A stretch of DNA of 39,472 bases from Planctomycetaceae bacterium (GCA_024642205.1 JAHEBQ010000060.1:1-39472); one strand, 5' to 3'. Shown: positions 17,261 to 27,595, numbered from the stretch's first letter. Notes: a model not told the origin generated them from the sequence alone. Made by a program: numbers and translations.

Positions 17261-18706
17261 TCAAATATGTTTGACCAGGTCTTTCGCATCCCAGCCCGGA
17301 GAATAGTCTCGGCGAATATATTTACCGAGTTCGGGGCGGTCGACAATTTCCATTTTGGTAGCATCCCATTCCAGTGTATCGCCAGGGACGCGCTGCGCGA
17401 TGACTCCCAAGAGGATCGTCTCGGTCATCGGCCCGGCTAACGCAAAGTGCGATTCGCATCGCGGAATGGTTCCTTGAATCGCATCGTACCATTCCTGGTA
17501 GTTATCCTGGCCCGCAGCGCGGGGCAACGATGGCTCGGGCCACTTGAATCCATCCACGTGAGTGTCCGTTCTTAACGCCCAGGCGTTTTTTCCCGATCGA
17601 TTGAAAAACAGTTTGCCATGTTCGCCAACGATCACGCTACCGAATTTCTCAAAGTCCATTCCTTCAAGGATGTCCTCGCCAGGATGGTTGTACTCGTTAC
17701 TTGCCTTGTCGATTTTCCAGCTTTCGCGATTGAACTTGGCATCGACGAAACCGTCATACCAGTTGATAGTAAAACCGTCGCTGGCACTGTACTCGTTCGG
17801 TGCAAATTGCCACGTGATTTTCGAGTTGATCGGCGGAGAATATCTCGTCGCACCATTTTCCTGTGCGACAACACTCGTGGGCGGTCCCGGTTTCATCGCC
17901 CAATACCCGAGATCCATGATGTGACATGCCATGTCTCCGAGGGCACCGGTTCCGAAATCCCACCAGCCACGCCACGCAAACGGTGCGATGGCCGGGTTGT
18001 AGTCGACAAATGGTGCCGGCCCGATCCATTGCTTCCAATCGATCGCCCGGGGTACCTCGGTTGCTGGCGGTGGCGAAGCAAACCCCTGGGCCCAGATTGG
18101 ACGATTCGTCCACGTATGAACTTCTTTGACCTTGCCGATCATGCCCGCGCGAATCAGTTCGACACATCTCCGCATGTGATCATGGGCGTGGGCCTGGTTA
18201 CCCATCTGCGTTTTCACGCCGGTTTTCGCTGCGATCGCGGCCATCATTCTGGCTTCCCAAATCCCATGTGTCAGCGGTTTCTGGCAATAAACGTGCTTGC
18301 CTGCATTCATCGCCTGAACACTCGCGTGGAAGTGATGATGATCCGGCGTCGACACGGTTACGGCATCAATTTTGTCGCCCAGATCTGCGATCAGTTCGCG
18401 GTAGTCGTTTCCAAATTGAGCTTGCGGATAGGCATTGCGCACTTCGGCCATCGACTTTGTCCGTTTGTCCTGAAGCGCACCAAGTTTCTTGACATCGACG
18501 ACATCGGCCAATGCGATGACGTCGAAACCGGCCTTGGTTGCGCCCGCCAAATCCGCCCTTCCCTTGCCACCCGCTCCGATTCCCAGTAGCGTCGGTTTTT
18601 CCAATCGGCCCCGTGCGATGGTCGGAATCGGATATGAGAAAGCCGCTGAGCCAACTGCCGCGCCTGCCGCCTGAACGAAGGTCCGTCGTGATAGTTTGCG
18701 TTTCAT
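17261..18706 (-). CDS. Gfo/Idh/MocA-family oxidoreductase with Tat signal
   Basis: 481 residues. The twin-arginine signal 'KLSRRTFVQAAGAAVGSAAF' has Arg 7-8 close to the start. The Rossmann domain shows 'LLGIGAGGKGRADL' and 'STPDHHHFHA'. The catalytic-Lys segment reads 'CQKPLTH' rather than C-E-K-P, a substitution common in planctomycete members. The C-terminal half has 'GWWDFGTGALGDMACHIMD', a hallmark of the long exported branch. It is longer than the 6187-7413 paralogue and only distantly like it, so the two probably use different sugars. The ATG at 18706 has GGAG 9 nt upstream. It lies 258 bp after the RND pump gene on the same strand and is unlikely to share function with it. Confidence 0.9.
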   Translation of the reverse strand: MKRKLSRRTFVQAAGAAVGSAAFSYPIPTIARGRLEKPTLLGIGAGGKGRADLAGATKAGFDVIALADVVDVKKLGALQDKRTKSMAEVRNAYPQAQFGNDYRELIADLGDKIDAVTVSTPDHHHFHASVQAMNAGKHVYCQKPLTHGIWEARMMAAIAAKTGVKTQMGNQAHAHDHMRRCVELIRAGMIGKVKEVHTWTNRPIWAQGFASPPPATEVPRAIDWKQWIGPAPFVDYNPAIAPFAWRGWWDFGTGALGDMACHIMDLGYWAMKPGPPTSVVAQENGATRYSPPINSKITWQFAPNEYSASDGFTINWYDGFVDAKFNRESWKIDKASNEYNHPGEDILEGMDFEKFGSVIVGEHGKLFFNRSGKNAWALRTDTHVDGFKWPEPSLPRAAGQDNYQEWYDAIQGTIPRCESHFALAGPMTETILLGVIAQRVPGDTLEWDATKMEIVDRPELGKYIRRDYSPGWDAKDLVKHI

Positions 18707-18964
18707 TTTCCTGCGCTCCGGGTAAGGAATGCTGTCGCGGTTCGGGATATCGACACTTTTGTAGACATGTCTGCGAACCGGATTATCTCATGTTGAGATT
18801 TACGGATCAATCATGAAACGGACGGTTCCAAAAATTCAGGCCGCAGGCATATCCACGAGGGAATTCAGAATGAACGCGTGTGTCGGAACAAGCAATCTCG
18901 CCGTCAATGACTTTGGAATGATGCCACCGATTGGTCGAATGCCATTCGACAGCCAACCCATGAC

Positions 18965-21900
18965 TTATTGTCCAATGGTCGCTGGCGTCTCACGTGGTTC
19001 CCAGGCAACCTCTTCCTCGTTGGCACTTACAGAAAATGATGCCAGCCATTGCTTGAATTCGACAGCCAGACTGAACAACGTCGGGACGAGGAAAAGCGTG
19101 ATCACGGTCGACACCAACAATCCGCCGAGGACAACGCTACCGAGGCCGCGATAGAGTTCACTCCCGGCACCGGGGAAGAAGACCAGCGGCGACAAGCCAA
19201 AAACAGTTGTCAGTGTCGTCATGAAAATCGGTCGAATTCGTGTCCTAATACTCTCCAAAATTGCGGGTCGCAATTCCATCGCTTCGTTGTTCATGAAATT
19301 CAAGGATTGATGGACAATTAAAATCGCATTGTTGACGACGGTTCCGACCAAGATGATAAATCCCAACATCGTCAGCACATCGAGCGCTTGGGGCGGGCTC
19401 CCCTGCAATCCCAGGTAGATGCCCAACATTCGCAAGCCCATGATCCCGCCAACAGCTCCCATGGGCACACTGAGGATGATGACCAGCGGATACAGCCACG
19501 ACTCAAACAGTGCCGCCATCAGCAGGTAGGTGATCATCACGGCCAGCAGCACGTTGAATTTGAGTGCATCCCACGTCTGCTTCAGCTTGTCCGCCGTTCC
19601 ACTCAGGCTGATTTGATAGTCACTCGCCAACTGCCCGCTTTCGCGGATCGGTTCAATGATTCTCGCTTTGATCGTTTCAATGGCCTCCTGCAAAGCCATG
19701 GTATCAGGGGGCGTGATCTGGATCGTGATCGCGCGCTCTCGCTCGCGATGATTGATCTGTTGAGGTCCAGCTCCAATCCGGACGTCCGCCAAAGAGCCCA
19801 GCCGAACCGGTTCGGTCATGTTTCGCGTGGCAACATAACGGGATTCGATGTCCTGCGTGTTGCCGCGAGGATCGGTGGAACCCATGATGACGAGGTCAAT
19901 CTTGTCGGCGCCGACGTAGTAGTCCGTGACGTAGGCACCATCGACCAATGCATTGACGGCATAGCCGAGTTCACTGCTGGTGATCCCCAGGTCGCTGATT
20001 TGTTGCGGTTTGGGCAGCACATGTACTTCGGGACTGGAAAGATCAAGCCCCGGAATCGGTTGGGCTTGAGTGCCGGGCGGCATAATCGGCGGCGATTCCG
20101 GATCATCCGGATCCGATGGTGCATTTATTTGCCTCATGATTTGACCGCCGATGCCAACCAGTTCCTTGAGTTCCGGGCCCGTGATTTCGACTTCGATGGA
20201 CCGGCCCCCAGATAGTTCACTGGCAAACAGACTGGTTTGAAAAGCGACGACGAACGCACCGGGAAACAAGCCGTTGAGTTGGCCCTGGATCAAAGGAATC
20301 AGTTCGCCCGCTTTGGTTTCTTCCCTGGAACTGACGCCCACGAAAAGAGTGCTGCCAAAGGCCACGGTGAAAAAATCGTCGATGGCAGGATAATCCAGTG
20401 GTTGGTCCGAGACCTCATCGTAGTTCCAATACTTTTGCAGTTTTTCTTCGATCTCGATCCCCATCAATTCAAGTTGTTCGACGTTATATCCCGGCGGCGA
20501 CAAGACAAGACTGATGATCAAATTTCGATTTCCAGTGGGCAGGTATTCGACCTTGGGCAGCAGAAGATACGAGATCCCGATCGCCGCCGCGAACAACAAT
20601 AAGACGACTGAAATTCGGCGTACGGTTCCACGCTGGATCCACTCGTTGACGCCTACCACCAGGTTGGTTACCCATTTCCCGAATTGGTTGAACATCGTCT
20701 CGATCCGGCCTGGCATTGACACTCGCGTTTGTGACTTCAAAATTCTTGCCGCGGCCGTTGGAATCACCACGATGCTGACAACCAACGACAACCCGACCGC
20801 CGCGCTAATGGCCAGCGCGATGTCGAGAAACAACTGACCGGCCTCGCCCTCGAGAAAAATAACCGGCAGAAAGACTGCCAGTGTCGTTAACGTAGATGCG
20901 AGTACCGCCCCCCAGACTTCGATCGCCGCCAGTCTGGCCGCTTCGAAAGGCTTATAGCCCTTCTGGGAAAACCGGACCACATTCTCCAGAACCACGACTG
21001 CGTTATCAACCAACATCCCGATTGCAAACGCCAAACCAGCCAGGCTGATCACGTTGAGGGACCGTCCCAGCAGACTGAGGATCAGGAATGTCCCAACGAT
21101 GCTGGTCGGAATGGCCAAGGCGACCACCAATGCGCCGCGAGCAAACCAGAATCCCGCAATCAGGATCAACGCCAGCGTGATAAGAAAGAACCAGGGAGAA
21201 ACCGTGATGGCCAGGGCCGATGAAATCGCCAGAAGGGGAATAAAAACAAGCGCTCGAAGACTCATGTGAAGAAAGAGCATCAAGATGATGACGGTCAATG
21301 CGCTGCCCAAAATGATGTTCTGATAGACCAGCCCGATGGCGGAGTCGATATACTCCGTTTCGTCATAGACCTGGGTCAATACCAGCCCTTCCTGCTTGAG
21401 AACCCCTTCATTGAGCTGTTTGATTTTGGCGCGAATTCCCGCCATGACTTCCATCACGTTGGCGCCGGTTTCGCGTTGACAATTGACGGCGATGTTTTCC
21501 CAGCCAAATCCGCGAACAAATCCACCTCGCTTTTTGTAATCCAGTTTGACTTCCGCGATATCGCTAACATAAACCGGTTGCCCTTCCGGGCTGGCGATGA
21601 TCTGACTGGCGACCTGCTCGACGCTGCGATATTCGCTGAGCGTTCGCACGATGTATTTTCGTTTTCCCTCCCAGAAGTCGCCGGCTGAGATATCCCGATT
21701 GTTTTCGGTCAACGCACTGCGGACATCGGCGATCGTCAATCCTCGCGCCGCCAATTTTTTTGAATCCACGATGATCTGGAGCTCGGGTTCCCGTCCCCCG
21801 AACACGCCGGCACTTCCAACTCCCGGAATTCGTTCCAATTGCGCTTCGATGTTGTCTTCGGTAAATTTCAGGTACTTGGTGACATCCATTTTCTCGGGAA

Positions 21901-22486
21901 GGAGGACCTTGGCCGCCGAAAACTCTTTTGCCAGAAGTTCGACTCGTTTCAAACGCAAGCCTTCATTCTGTGCCCGCAGGACCCATTCGACACGTTCCTT
22001 GGTTTCGGGATGCTCTTCGCCAAACTGTCGAATCACGTCGGTCGTAGGAGGAATGGGACTGAGCATCATCCAGGCGATCGCATTGGCTCCCTCGTCGGTC
22101 GTTCGAATGACCGGTTCGTCTGAATCGGTCGGATAGGACGGAACTTGCTGCAATTGGCTGTTGACCTTCAGCAGTGCTTCCTGCAAATCCGTTCCAACGG
22201 CGAACTCGAGCGTAATCGTGCCGACCGATTCGGCGCTGGAACTGGTCATTTTCGTGACGCCCTGAACACTCTTGAGCTGTTCCTCCTGTTCCTTCACGAT
22301 CTCTTTTTCAATTTCCTGAGGGCTGGCACCCGGCCACGTCGTGCTGATGCTGATTTTCGGCTGTTCGACATCGGGCGACAACTGAACGGGCATTCCAATC
22401 ATTGCCAGGATGCCAAACATTGCCAGCAGCAACACGCCAACGGCAACCTTGACGGGATTCGCGATGAGGGCAGCAATCGGGTGCAT
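18965..22486 (-). CDS. RND-family efflux transporter (inner-membrane pump)
   Basis: 1173 residues against about 1030-1050 for AcrB-type pumps. The usual features are present: an N-terminal transmembrane helix, 'GMPVQLSPDVEQPKISISTTWPGASPQEIEKEI', and the proton-relay helix 'IGMLVDNAVVVLENV' with Asp494 (Asn495 where AcrB has a second Asp). The C-terminal half has 'GFIILVGTVVNNAILIVH' and 'SIRTRIRPIFMTTLTTVFGLSPL'. Two insertions explain the length: a charged stretch in the periplasmic loop (~145-200) and a hydrophobic insert of ~40 residues between TM2 and TM3 (~414-452, 'PWFFLITLALILIAGFWFARG'). It likely exports amphiphilic compounds with the adaptor encoded just upstream; the two genes are 2 bp apart. 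No outer-membrane TolC-like channel gene lies in the window. Confidence 0.92.
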   Translation of the reverse strand: MHPIAALIANPVKVAVGVLLLAMFGILAMIGMPVQLSPDVEQPKISISTTWPGASPQEIEKEIVKEQEEQLKSVQGVTKMTSSSAESVGTITLEFAVGTDLQEALLKVNSQLQQVPSYPTDSDEPVIRTTDEGANAIAWMMLSPIPPTTDVIRQFGEEHPETKERVEWVLRAQNEGLRLKRVELLAKEFSAAKVLLPEKMDVTKYLKFTEDNIEAQLERIPGVGSAGVFGGREPELQIIVDSKKLAARGLTIADVRSALTENNRDISAGDFWEGKRKYIVRTLSEYRSVEQVASQIIASPEGQPVYVSDIAEVKLDYKKRGGFVRGFGWENIAVNCQRETGANVMEVMAGIRAKIKQLNEGVLKQEGLVLTQVYDETEYIDSAIGLVYQNIILGSALTVIILMLFLHMSLRALVFIPLLAISSALAITVSPWFFLITLALILIAGFWFARGALVVALAIPTSIVGTFLILSLLGRSLNVISLAGLAFAIGMLVDNAVVVLENVVRFSQKGYKPFEAARLAAIEVWGAVLASTLTTLAVFLPVIFLEGEAGQLFLDIALAISAAVGLSLVVSIVVIPTAAARILKSQTRVSMPGRIETMFNQFGKWVTNLVVGVNEWIQRGTVRRISVVLLLFAAAIGISYLLLPKVEYLPTGNRNLIISLVLSPPGYNVEQLELMGIEIEEKLQKYWNYDEVSDQPLDYPAIDDFFTVAFGSTLFVGVSSREETKAGELIPLIQGQLNGLFPGAFVVAFQTSLFASELSGGRSIEVEITGPELKELVGIGGQIMRQINAPSDPDDPESPPIMPPGTQAQPIPGLDLSSPEVHVLPKPQQISDLGITSSELGYAVNALVDGAYVTDYYVGADKIDLVIMGSTDPRGNTQDIESRYVATRNMTEPVRLGSLADVRIGAGPQQINHRERERAITIQITPPDTMALQEAIETIKARIIEPIRESGQLASDYQISLSGTADKLKQTWDALKFNVLLAVMITYLLMAALFESWLYPLVIILSVPMGAVGGIMGLRMLGIYLGLQGSPPQALDVLTMLGFIILVGTVVNNAILIVHQSLNFMNNEAMELRPAILESIRTRIRPIFMTTLTTVFGLSPLVFFPGAGSELYRGLGSVVLGGLLVSTVITLFLVPTLFSLAVEFKQWLASFSVSANEEEVAWEPRETPATIGQ

Positions 22487-22488
22487 GT

Positions 22489-23880
22489 CTAGTTTTTCGC
22501 TGGTGGTTTGGGGAACTGTAAGACATCGGGAAGCGGTTCGGAGAGTTCCCGGGCAACGGCGATTTCCTGACCTGCCATGAGACGTTCGTTCCCACGAACG
22601 ACAACCTGATCGCCTGGATGAAGTTCATCATCGAGGCCAATAACCTGGATCCAATCTTCGATCGAGGCACCCACCTGAACTTGTACCCGTTTTGCGACGG
22701 TTTTCTTGCTCTCCTCATCGGTCGAAACAACGTACAGGCTGGTGCTTGCGATATCCAGCACCAGCGCGTCCTTGTGTACCAGGAAAATATCCTCGTCATT
22801 GCCGAGAAACATGAAAGCTTGAGCGATCATCCCGGATTTGAGCAAGTGAACGCCGTCTATTTTCGGATTGTCGATTCGAATCTTGACGGGAAAGGAACGC
22901 GAGCGAAGATCGGCCTGGGGGACGACGTTTGCGATTTCCCCTTCCAGCAGATGAGGCAGTGAATCGACCATGACCTGAACCTTGTATCGCTTATTCTCGT
23001 CACGACATTCTTCCATCGAATCCTGCAACGGCTGGATAAATTCCTGGGGAACCGGAACGACCAATTCGATCGGGTCGACCTGAATGACTTCGAGGACGGT
23101 CTCCCCCTTGGCAACCCACTGGCCCAGTTCGGTTTGCTTCGACGTCACGTAGCCGGGAAACGGAGCGCGAATCGTATAGTTGCTTTTGAGTTCCTTGAGT
23201 CGTCGAAGCTCGGCGTCCTGGGCTTCGACTTTGAAACGCGCCTGCTGCAATCGCGAATCACGTGTTGCGATGAGTTTGTTGAGCTGTGTTTCGACACCGA
23301 CCTTGAGTTGTTTCTGCGACAGATACGTCGAGATCGCTTCGTCGACTTCCTGCTGTGAGACGCCTCCACCCGACTCGTACAGCTTCTTGAGCCGTTCGCT
23401 GTTTTCCTGGGAGAATTTCAGGCGGGCTTTGATTTCTTCGACGGCCGATTGAGCGCCTGCAATTTCCGTCGGGAGAGACGCCTGAATTTCCTTTTCCGCC
23501 TGTTGACGCAACTGAAGTTCGATTTGCGCGGCGTCGATTTCAATATCCAGAGAAACCGTTCGGAGTTGAATCAGCGGTTGCCCGAGCTTTTCACCGTCAA
23601 CCAACTGGGACTCGTCGACCGTCACGGCATCCCCTTCCTCGACAAACATCTGCACCACCCGCCCATCAATGGCGCTACCCAGTGGCGAACGTTTCAATGG
23701 CACCAGCGAACCAACGAAAGACTTGCTGGCCGGCTTTCGGGTCATTTCAACGCGGGAAACATCGACGCGCGATGGACCCCGTCCGCCTGGTTGGGCTGAC
23801 CATAATTCCACCGGGCTCAGTACTAACGCGATCGCGATAAAGTAAAACCCGCTACGCCGGGATCGTCGCATTTGATTCAT
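22489..23880 (-). CDS. RND efflux periplasmic adaptor (membrane fusion protein)
   Basis: 463 residues. An N-terminal signal segment (~9-28) is followed by the first half of a lipoyl/barrel-sandwich domain ('GSLVPLKRSPLGSAIDGRVVQMFVEEGDAV'). A long alpha-helical hairpin occupies ~120-225 ('IELQLRQQAEKEIQ' to 'VEAQDAELRRLKELKS'), and the second half-lipoyl motif is 'IRAPFPGYVTSKQTELGQWVAKGETVLEV'. Beta-barrel and membrane-proximal domains close the protein ('GMIAQAFMF', 'QVGASIEDWIQVIGLDDELHPGDQVVVRGNERL'). It bridges the RND pump to an outer-membrane channel. Its TAG at 22489-22491 is 2 bp before the pump ATG, so translation is probably coupled. ATGs at 23880 and 23871 are both possible starts; no strong ribosome site was seen. 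Confidence 0.9.
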   Translation of the reverse strand: MNQMRRSRRSGFYFIAIALVLSPVELWSAQPGGRGPSRVDVSRVEMTRKPASKSFVGSLVPLKRSPLGSAIDGRVVQMFVEEGDAVTVDESQLVDGEKLGQPLIQLRTVSLDIEIDAAQIELQLRQQAEKEIQASLPTEIAGAQSAVEEIKARLKFSQENSERLKKLYESGGGVSQQEVDEAISTYLSQKQLKVGVETQLNKLIATRDSRLQQARFKVEAQDAELRRLKELKSNYTIRAPFPGYVTSKQTELGQWVAKGETVLEVIQVDPIELVVPVPQEFIQPLQDSMEECRDENKRYKVQVMVDSLPHLLEGEIANVVPQADLRSRSFPVKIRIDNPKIDGVHLLKSGMIAQAFMFLGNDEDIFLVHKDALVLDIASTSLYVVSTDEESKKTVAKRVQVQVGASIEDWIQVIGLDDELHPGDQVVVRGNERLMAGQEIAVARELSEPLPDVLQFPKPPAKN

Positions 23881-24138
23881 GGGTACGCTAAGGGCAGGCG
23901 ATTCGAGAGTAAACTACCGATTATAGTTGGAACGAGAAAATGTACACCAACAACGGACCGCAGATTCGGAATGAGCCCTGATTTATCCAACGGGTTCACA
24001 AAAACCAGAAAACTCTTGCCTTTTTACCGCTCATTGATTCTTTCTCTGTGCCTGAGTCCACAAAAACCGGCGAAGTGGTACTGAAACGACTTGCAAGTTC
24101 TCCGGTCGGCTGCGACGACGTGTTGTCGTGACGAGGTC

Positions 24139-25914
24139 TCAACGTGGCCGCAGGAACCACTCCGTGGAGTGAATCGATCGCTCAAGCGAAAACTCGTGGA
24201 CCTCGCCCGTAATTTGTCTCAGTGACCAGGCACACGCTTGACCAGGAAATGCAGGCGCTTCGGCCACAAATTCACGGAGTATGTTGAGTTGCGACTCGGC
24301 TTTCATTCTCCCAAGGGCAATCGCGCTCATCCGTCGCACGGTAAAAAGCTCGGGGTTGGAAGGAGAGACATCGGACAGGCGCCGGGCCAGGAGCTTTGCC
24401 AGCGGTTCGTCCAATTTTCCGTCATGCAATTTCCCAATCGCCCAGATCGCCGCAGGGCGGACGGCAACCGGACCGTCCGATTTCTTCGGAATAAAAGTCC
24501 GCATCAGCGGTTCGGGGTCCCGGTAGTCCATTTCGCCAAACGTCTGAAATAGTTGACTCAATTGCGCATCGAGGACAAGCCTGTTGTCGTAATCGTCCGG
24601 ATTGCCCCGGAACAGTTTCGTTCGCTTTTCGGCTTGGTCAAACAGCTCGGGCAGCGTTTCCGCGATGGCAAGTTTCCGCAATCCCCATGCTGCCGCGATT
24701 GCGACTTCGGGGCGTTGGTTGTCCAGCAATTTCAACATGCGAGGTCCAGCCGGTTCATGATCCAGCGTTCCCAGTACGATGATTGACTGTTCAAGACCGC
24801 GCCAGGAATCGAGGGCAAAGACTTTCATCGCTGCGTTAACCACGTCTTCTCTCAGAGAATCTTCCTGAGCCAGTTGTATCAGTGACTGCGAAACATGGAC
24901 CCTCAGTCCGGGGTCCGGGTCGTTCAGCGCAGGTCCCAGAATCGAAACGGCTGCAGCATCTGCCTGATGCACAAGTGCCTCGCAACCAACCCGTCGAATA
25001 TTGACGTCATTGCTGTTGAGGGAATTCTCGGAAAATCCGTAAACGAGAGTTGGGTCAATCTCGAACAGCCGTCGAAGGACCATACCAGCAACGACTGGCG
25101 AGTCATGAGTCGCCATCGATTTCAAGATCTCCACGGCCTTGGAGCTGGTTTGCGAATCCAGCAGCGTTGTCGCCAGCCAGCTGGCGTTGGGCTGTTCCTT
25201 TACGCTTGCCGCCAACGCAACCGCGGTATCGAGCAAAGTGGCATCATTGATGTTTGCGGCAGCACGCGCGGCTGCCAGACGGGACGGAAGCCGGGTGTTC
25301 ACATCGCTCACCAAGGCCAGAAGAGCAGTCGAGGCCTCGGCATCCTTGACGGTTCCCAGGCAGCTGATGGCCAACAGTAGCCGCGTCCGCTCGGTTGCAG
25401 GATCATCGAGTCGTTTTCGCCAGATCTCCCGAGCCGGGGCGTAACTCCAGCGTGCCAGTGCAGGTTCGACGATCATCGCCATTTCCAGGCTGCCAGATTC
25501 CATGGCCTGGCCGAAAACTTTGTCCGCGTGCCTGGCGTCGAGCGTGACGAGCGCCCGCGCCGCCGCGTATCGAACGGTTGGTTCAAGGTTGGCCTGTTGA
25601 ACAATCGCGATCAACTTGTCCGATGTATCCTCAAGACCGGGCATGCCAGAACGATGGGCAAGCGCAATCGTGTCGGCCGCCATTCGTTGCAATTCTGATT
25701 CAGGGCGATTGAGCGCCTGGAGCCAGAGTGGTTTCAATTCTGGTGAAAATTCGGCCCGGGTCGTTGTGGCTGGAAAAGCCGGATCCTGATACATCACGTC
25801 GTCAACGCGATCATCTGCGGACGCAATTGGGCAAAGGAGCATGAACAGGATCAGTATCGCTTGACGGGAACAATACGTCCAATGACAGGTTCGGGATGAC
25901 AGCTGGGTCAACAT
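24139..25914 (-). CDS. HEAT-repeat protein, exported
   Basis: 591 residues. An N-terminal hydrophobic signal segment (~17-33, 'SRQAILILFMLLCPIASA') precedes a solenoid of HEAT-like helix pairs, for example 'VRYAAARALVTLDARHADKVF', 'LPSRLAAARAAANINDATLLDTAVAL' and 'PAAIWAIGKLHDGKLDEPLAKLLARRL'. The C-terminus ends 'GQACAWSLRQITGEVHEF'. No enzyme domain is seen, so a scaffold role outside the cytoplasm is likely. It starts 22 bp after the stop of the ABC permease gene, with GAGA 7 nt before the ATG, and is therefore probably the last gene of the ABC cassette. It differs from the 4008-6107 HEAT protein and is not an obvious recent duplicate. Confidence 0.8.
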   Translation of the reverse strand: MLTQLSSRTCHWTYCSRQAILILFMLLCPIASADDRVDDVMYQDPAFPATTTRAEFSPELKPLWLQALNRPESELQRMAADTIALAHRSGMPGLEDTSDKLIAIVQQANLEPTVRYAAARALVTLDARHADKVFGQAMESGSLEMAMIVEPALARWSYAPAREIWRKRLDDPATERTRLLLAISCLGTVKDAEASTALLALVSDVNTRLPSRLAAARAAANINDATLLDTAVALAASVKEQPNASWLATTLLDSQTSSKAVEILKSMATHDSPVVAGMVLRRLFEIDPTLVYGFSENSLNSNDVNIRRVGCEALVHQADAAAVSILGPALNDPDPGLRVHVSQSLIQLAQEDSLREDVVNAAMKVFALDSWRGLEQSIIVLGTLDHEPAGPRMLKLLDNQRPEVAIAAAWGLRKLAIAETLPELFDQAEKRTKLFRGNPDDYDNRLVLDAQLSQLFQTFGEMDYRDPEPLMRTFIPKKSDGPVAVRPAAIWAIGKLHDGKLDEPLAKLLARRLSDVSPSNPELFTVRRMSAIALGRMKAESQLNILREFVAEAPAFPGQACAWSLRQITGEVHEFSLERSIHSTEWFLRPR

Positions 25915-25936
25915 TGGAATTTCTCAAAAGTCTCCG

Positions 25937-27595
25937 TCAGGTTGGGCGGTTAATGCGCCACACCTGGCACACCAAAACGATCAAGGCAAGCAAGGAGATC
26001 GTCCCACTTACCCACCAGGATCCTGGCACAAGTTCGTAGTCCTCAAAACCCGGAGCTCCAATAATATTGAGTGCCGCTCCGGTGGGATTGATCAACAGCG
26101 CCGCCTCCACGGTGGCGTGGGAAAACGGTGCGTCGCGACCCATCCAGATCAACAGGGGCCCCAGGAAGAGAATAATGAGGACGATATAGCAGGTTGTTGT
26201 TGCCGATGCCGTGCGTTGAAAAAAACTCCCCACAGCCGTTGACACACAGATCGTGTAGATCGTGACCAGCAGCAGACAGATCATGACCAGGTAAACCTGC
26301 AGCCACATCGCCGGTTTGATATAAACCATGACGATATATCCCGGAATCGTCGCTAACAGGATCAGGGCGACCGTCCAGACTACGCTTAACAGCTTGCCTC
26401 GCAAAATCTTCAGCCCCGACATCGGCGTCATCCGAAGTAACTCCCAACCCCCACTCTCACGTTCGGAGCTGATCAGGCCTGCTGCGAGGCTGGGAGTAAT
26501 CAAAACGACCAGGGTGATTTGCAGCAATACCATAAAACCGCCGATCGCTTCGACGCCCCAGTCGACGACACCCGAACTTGCTGCGAACGTCAACAACAAT
26601 GACAAAACGGCGCAGGCTGCGACCAACCGTAACAGCCACTGGATGCGTCCGAATTTTCGTGTGCGAAATTCCTTGACCATCACGGGATTGGCATAGAACG
26701 GAATTCCAGTCGATCGTTGCTGCGGATCGATCAGGTAAAACAGCCTTCGAAATCCTCGCCAACCCGTTCGCGGCTGATCAGACACATGGCCCTTGGACCG
26801 GGCGCGATCGAACAGTTTGTGATTCAGACGCGAGATCCCCCATCCAATGAAAATCAGCGAGCTGACGGCTGAAAGCACAAGGAATTTGACCAGCGTTGAT
26901 TCGCCTGCGGACAATACCAGCGGCCCGACAGCACCGTGTCCGACGATCTCCATGATATTTGTCAACGGCGAAGCCGCACGAATCCAGGCAGCGATCTGTG
27001 CAAAAATTCCCGCCTTGCCATGCAGGAAGTAGTAAGGGCCAATCGCGAGAATGGCCAGCGAAAAAACGGCGGCATAGGTGATGCGAATCGCAGCGTCTGT
27101 TGATTGGGCAAACGTGCTGATCAACAAGGCCAGCGTCGTGTACTGAACAACGCAAGTCAAAAGTACGAGGTACAGCAGTCCGAGTTGCGAGTGCAGATCG
27201 ATCCCGCCCATCGCATAACACGCCGCAGCTCCAGGCAAGCTGGTCAGCAGTAACAGCGACGCGAACATCAGGCTGGCAATCAGCTTGCCTGCAAAAATGG
27301 AACCGCCGGCCAATGGCGAATTCAACAACAGGGCCAGCGTTCCCTTGGTCTTTTCCTGGATGAACGATACCGCAGGGAAGGCAGGAATGACGAACAGGAC
27401 GCCCGCCAGAAGCGCATACGCGAACACGCGAAACACCTGCTGCGACCGCATTCCGGACAAATCGACTCGGCCGTCGGTGGGCCACCGAAGCAGGACAATC
27501 AGCGAAAATACGAAACTCATCACGATCAACATCGATAGCGCTTTGCGGGTTCGCAGGATACCGAAGAATTCACGTTGAATCACTGGGTTGTTCAC
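25937..27595 (-). CDS. ABC-2 type transporter permease, two fused units
   Basis: 552 residues with about twelve hydrophobic segments arranged as two ABC-2 halves. The first runs from 'NPVIQREFFGILRTRKALSML' to the TM near 'LVLSAVSSLIFIGWGI'. A ~50-residue polar cytoplasmic linker then leads to the second half, which opens again with an ABC-2-like 'NPVMVKEFRTRKFGR'. Each half has the amphipathic coupling motif before a TM pair: 'EKTKGTLALLLNSPLAGGSIFAGKL' and 'ERESGGWELLRMTPMSGLKILRGKL'. A full permease in one chain would need the ATPase as a homodimer. It starts with GTG at 27595, overlapping the ATPase stop by four bases (GTGA), a classic translational coupling. Substrate unknown; ABC-2 systems export polysaccharides, lipids or drugs. 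Confidence 0.9.
   Translation of the reverse strand: MNNPVIQREFFGILRTRKALSMLIVMSFVFSLIVLLRWPTDGRVDLSGMRSQQVFRVFAYALLAGVLFVIPAFPAVSFIQEKTKGTLALLLNSPLAGGSIFAGKLIASLMFASLLLLTSLPGAAACYAMGGIDLHSQLGLLYLVLLTCVVQYTTLALLISTFAQSTDAAIRITYAAVFSLAILAIGPYYFLHGKAGIFAQIAAWIRAASPLTNIMEIVGHGAVGPLVLSAGESTLVKFLVLSAVSSLIFIGWGISRLNHKLFDRARSKGHVSDQPRTGWRGFRRLFYLIDPQQRSTGIPFYANPVMVKEFRTRKFGRIQWLLRLVAACAVLSLLLTFAASSGVVDWGVEAIGGFMVLLQITLVVLITPSLAAGLISSERESGGWELLRMTPMSGLKILRGKLLSVVWTVALILLATIPGYIVMVYIKPAMWLQVYLVMICLLLVTIYTICVSTAVGSFFQRTASATTTCYIVLIILFLGPLLIWMGRDAPFSHATVEAALLINPTGAALNIIGAPGFEDYELVPGSWWVSGTISLLALIVLVCQVWRINRPT

Noticed and set aside
17618..18589. 323-codon plus-strand frame antisense to the second Gfo/Idh gene
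   Set aside because: It mirrors the coding strand of a clear Gfo/Idh protein; long antisense frames are common in genes of this composition.
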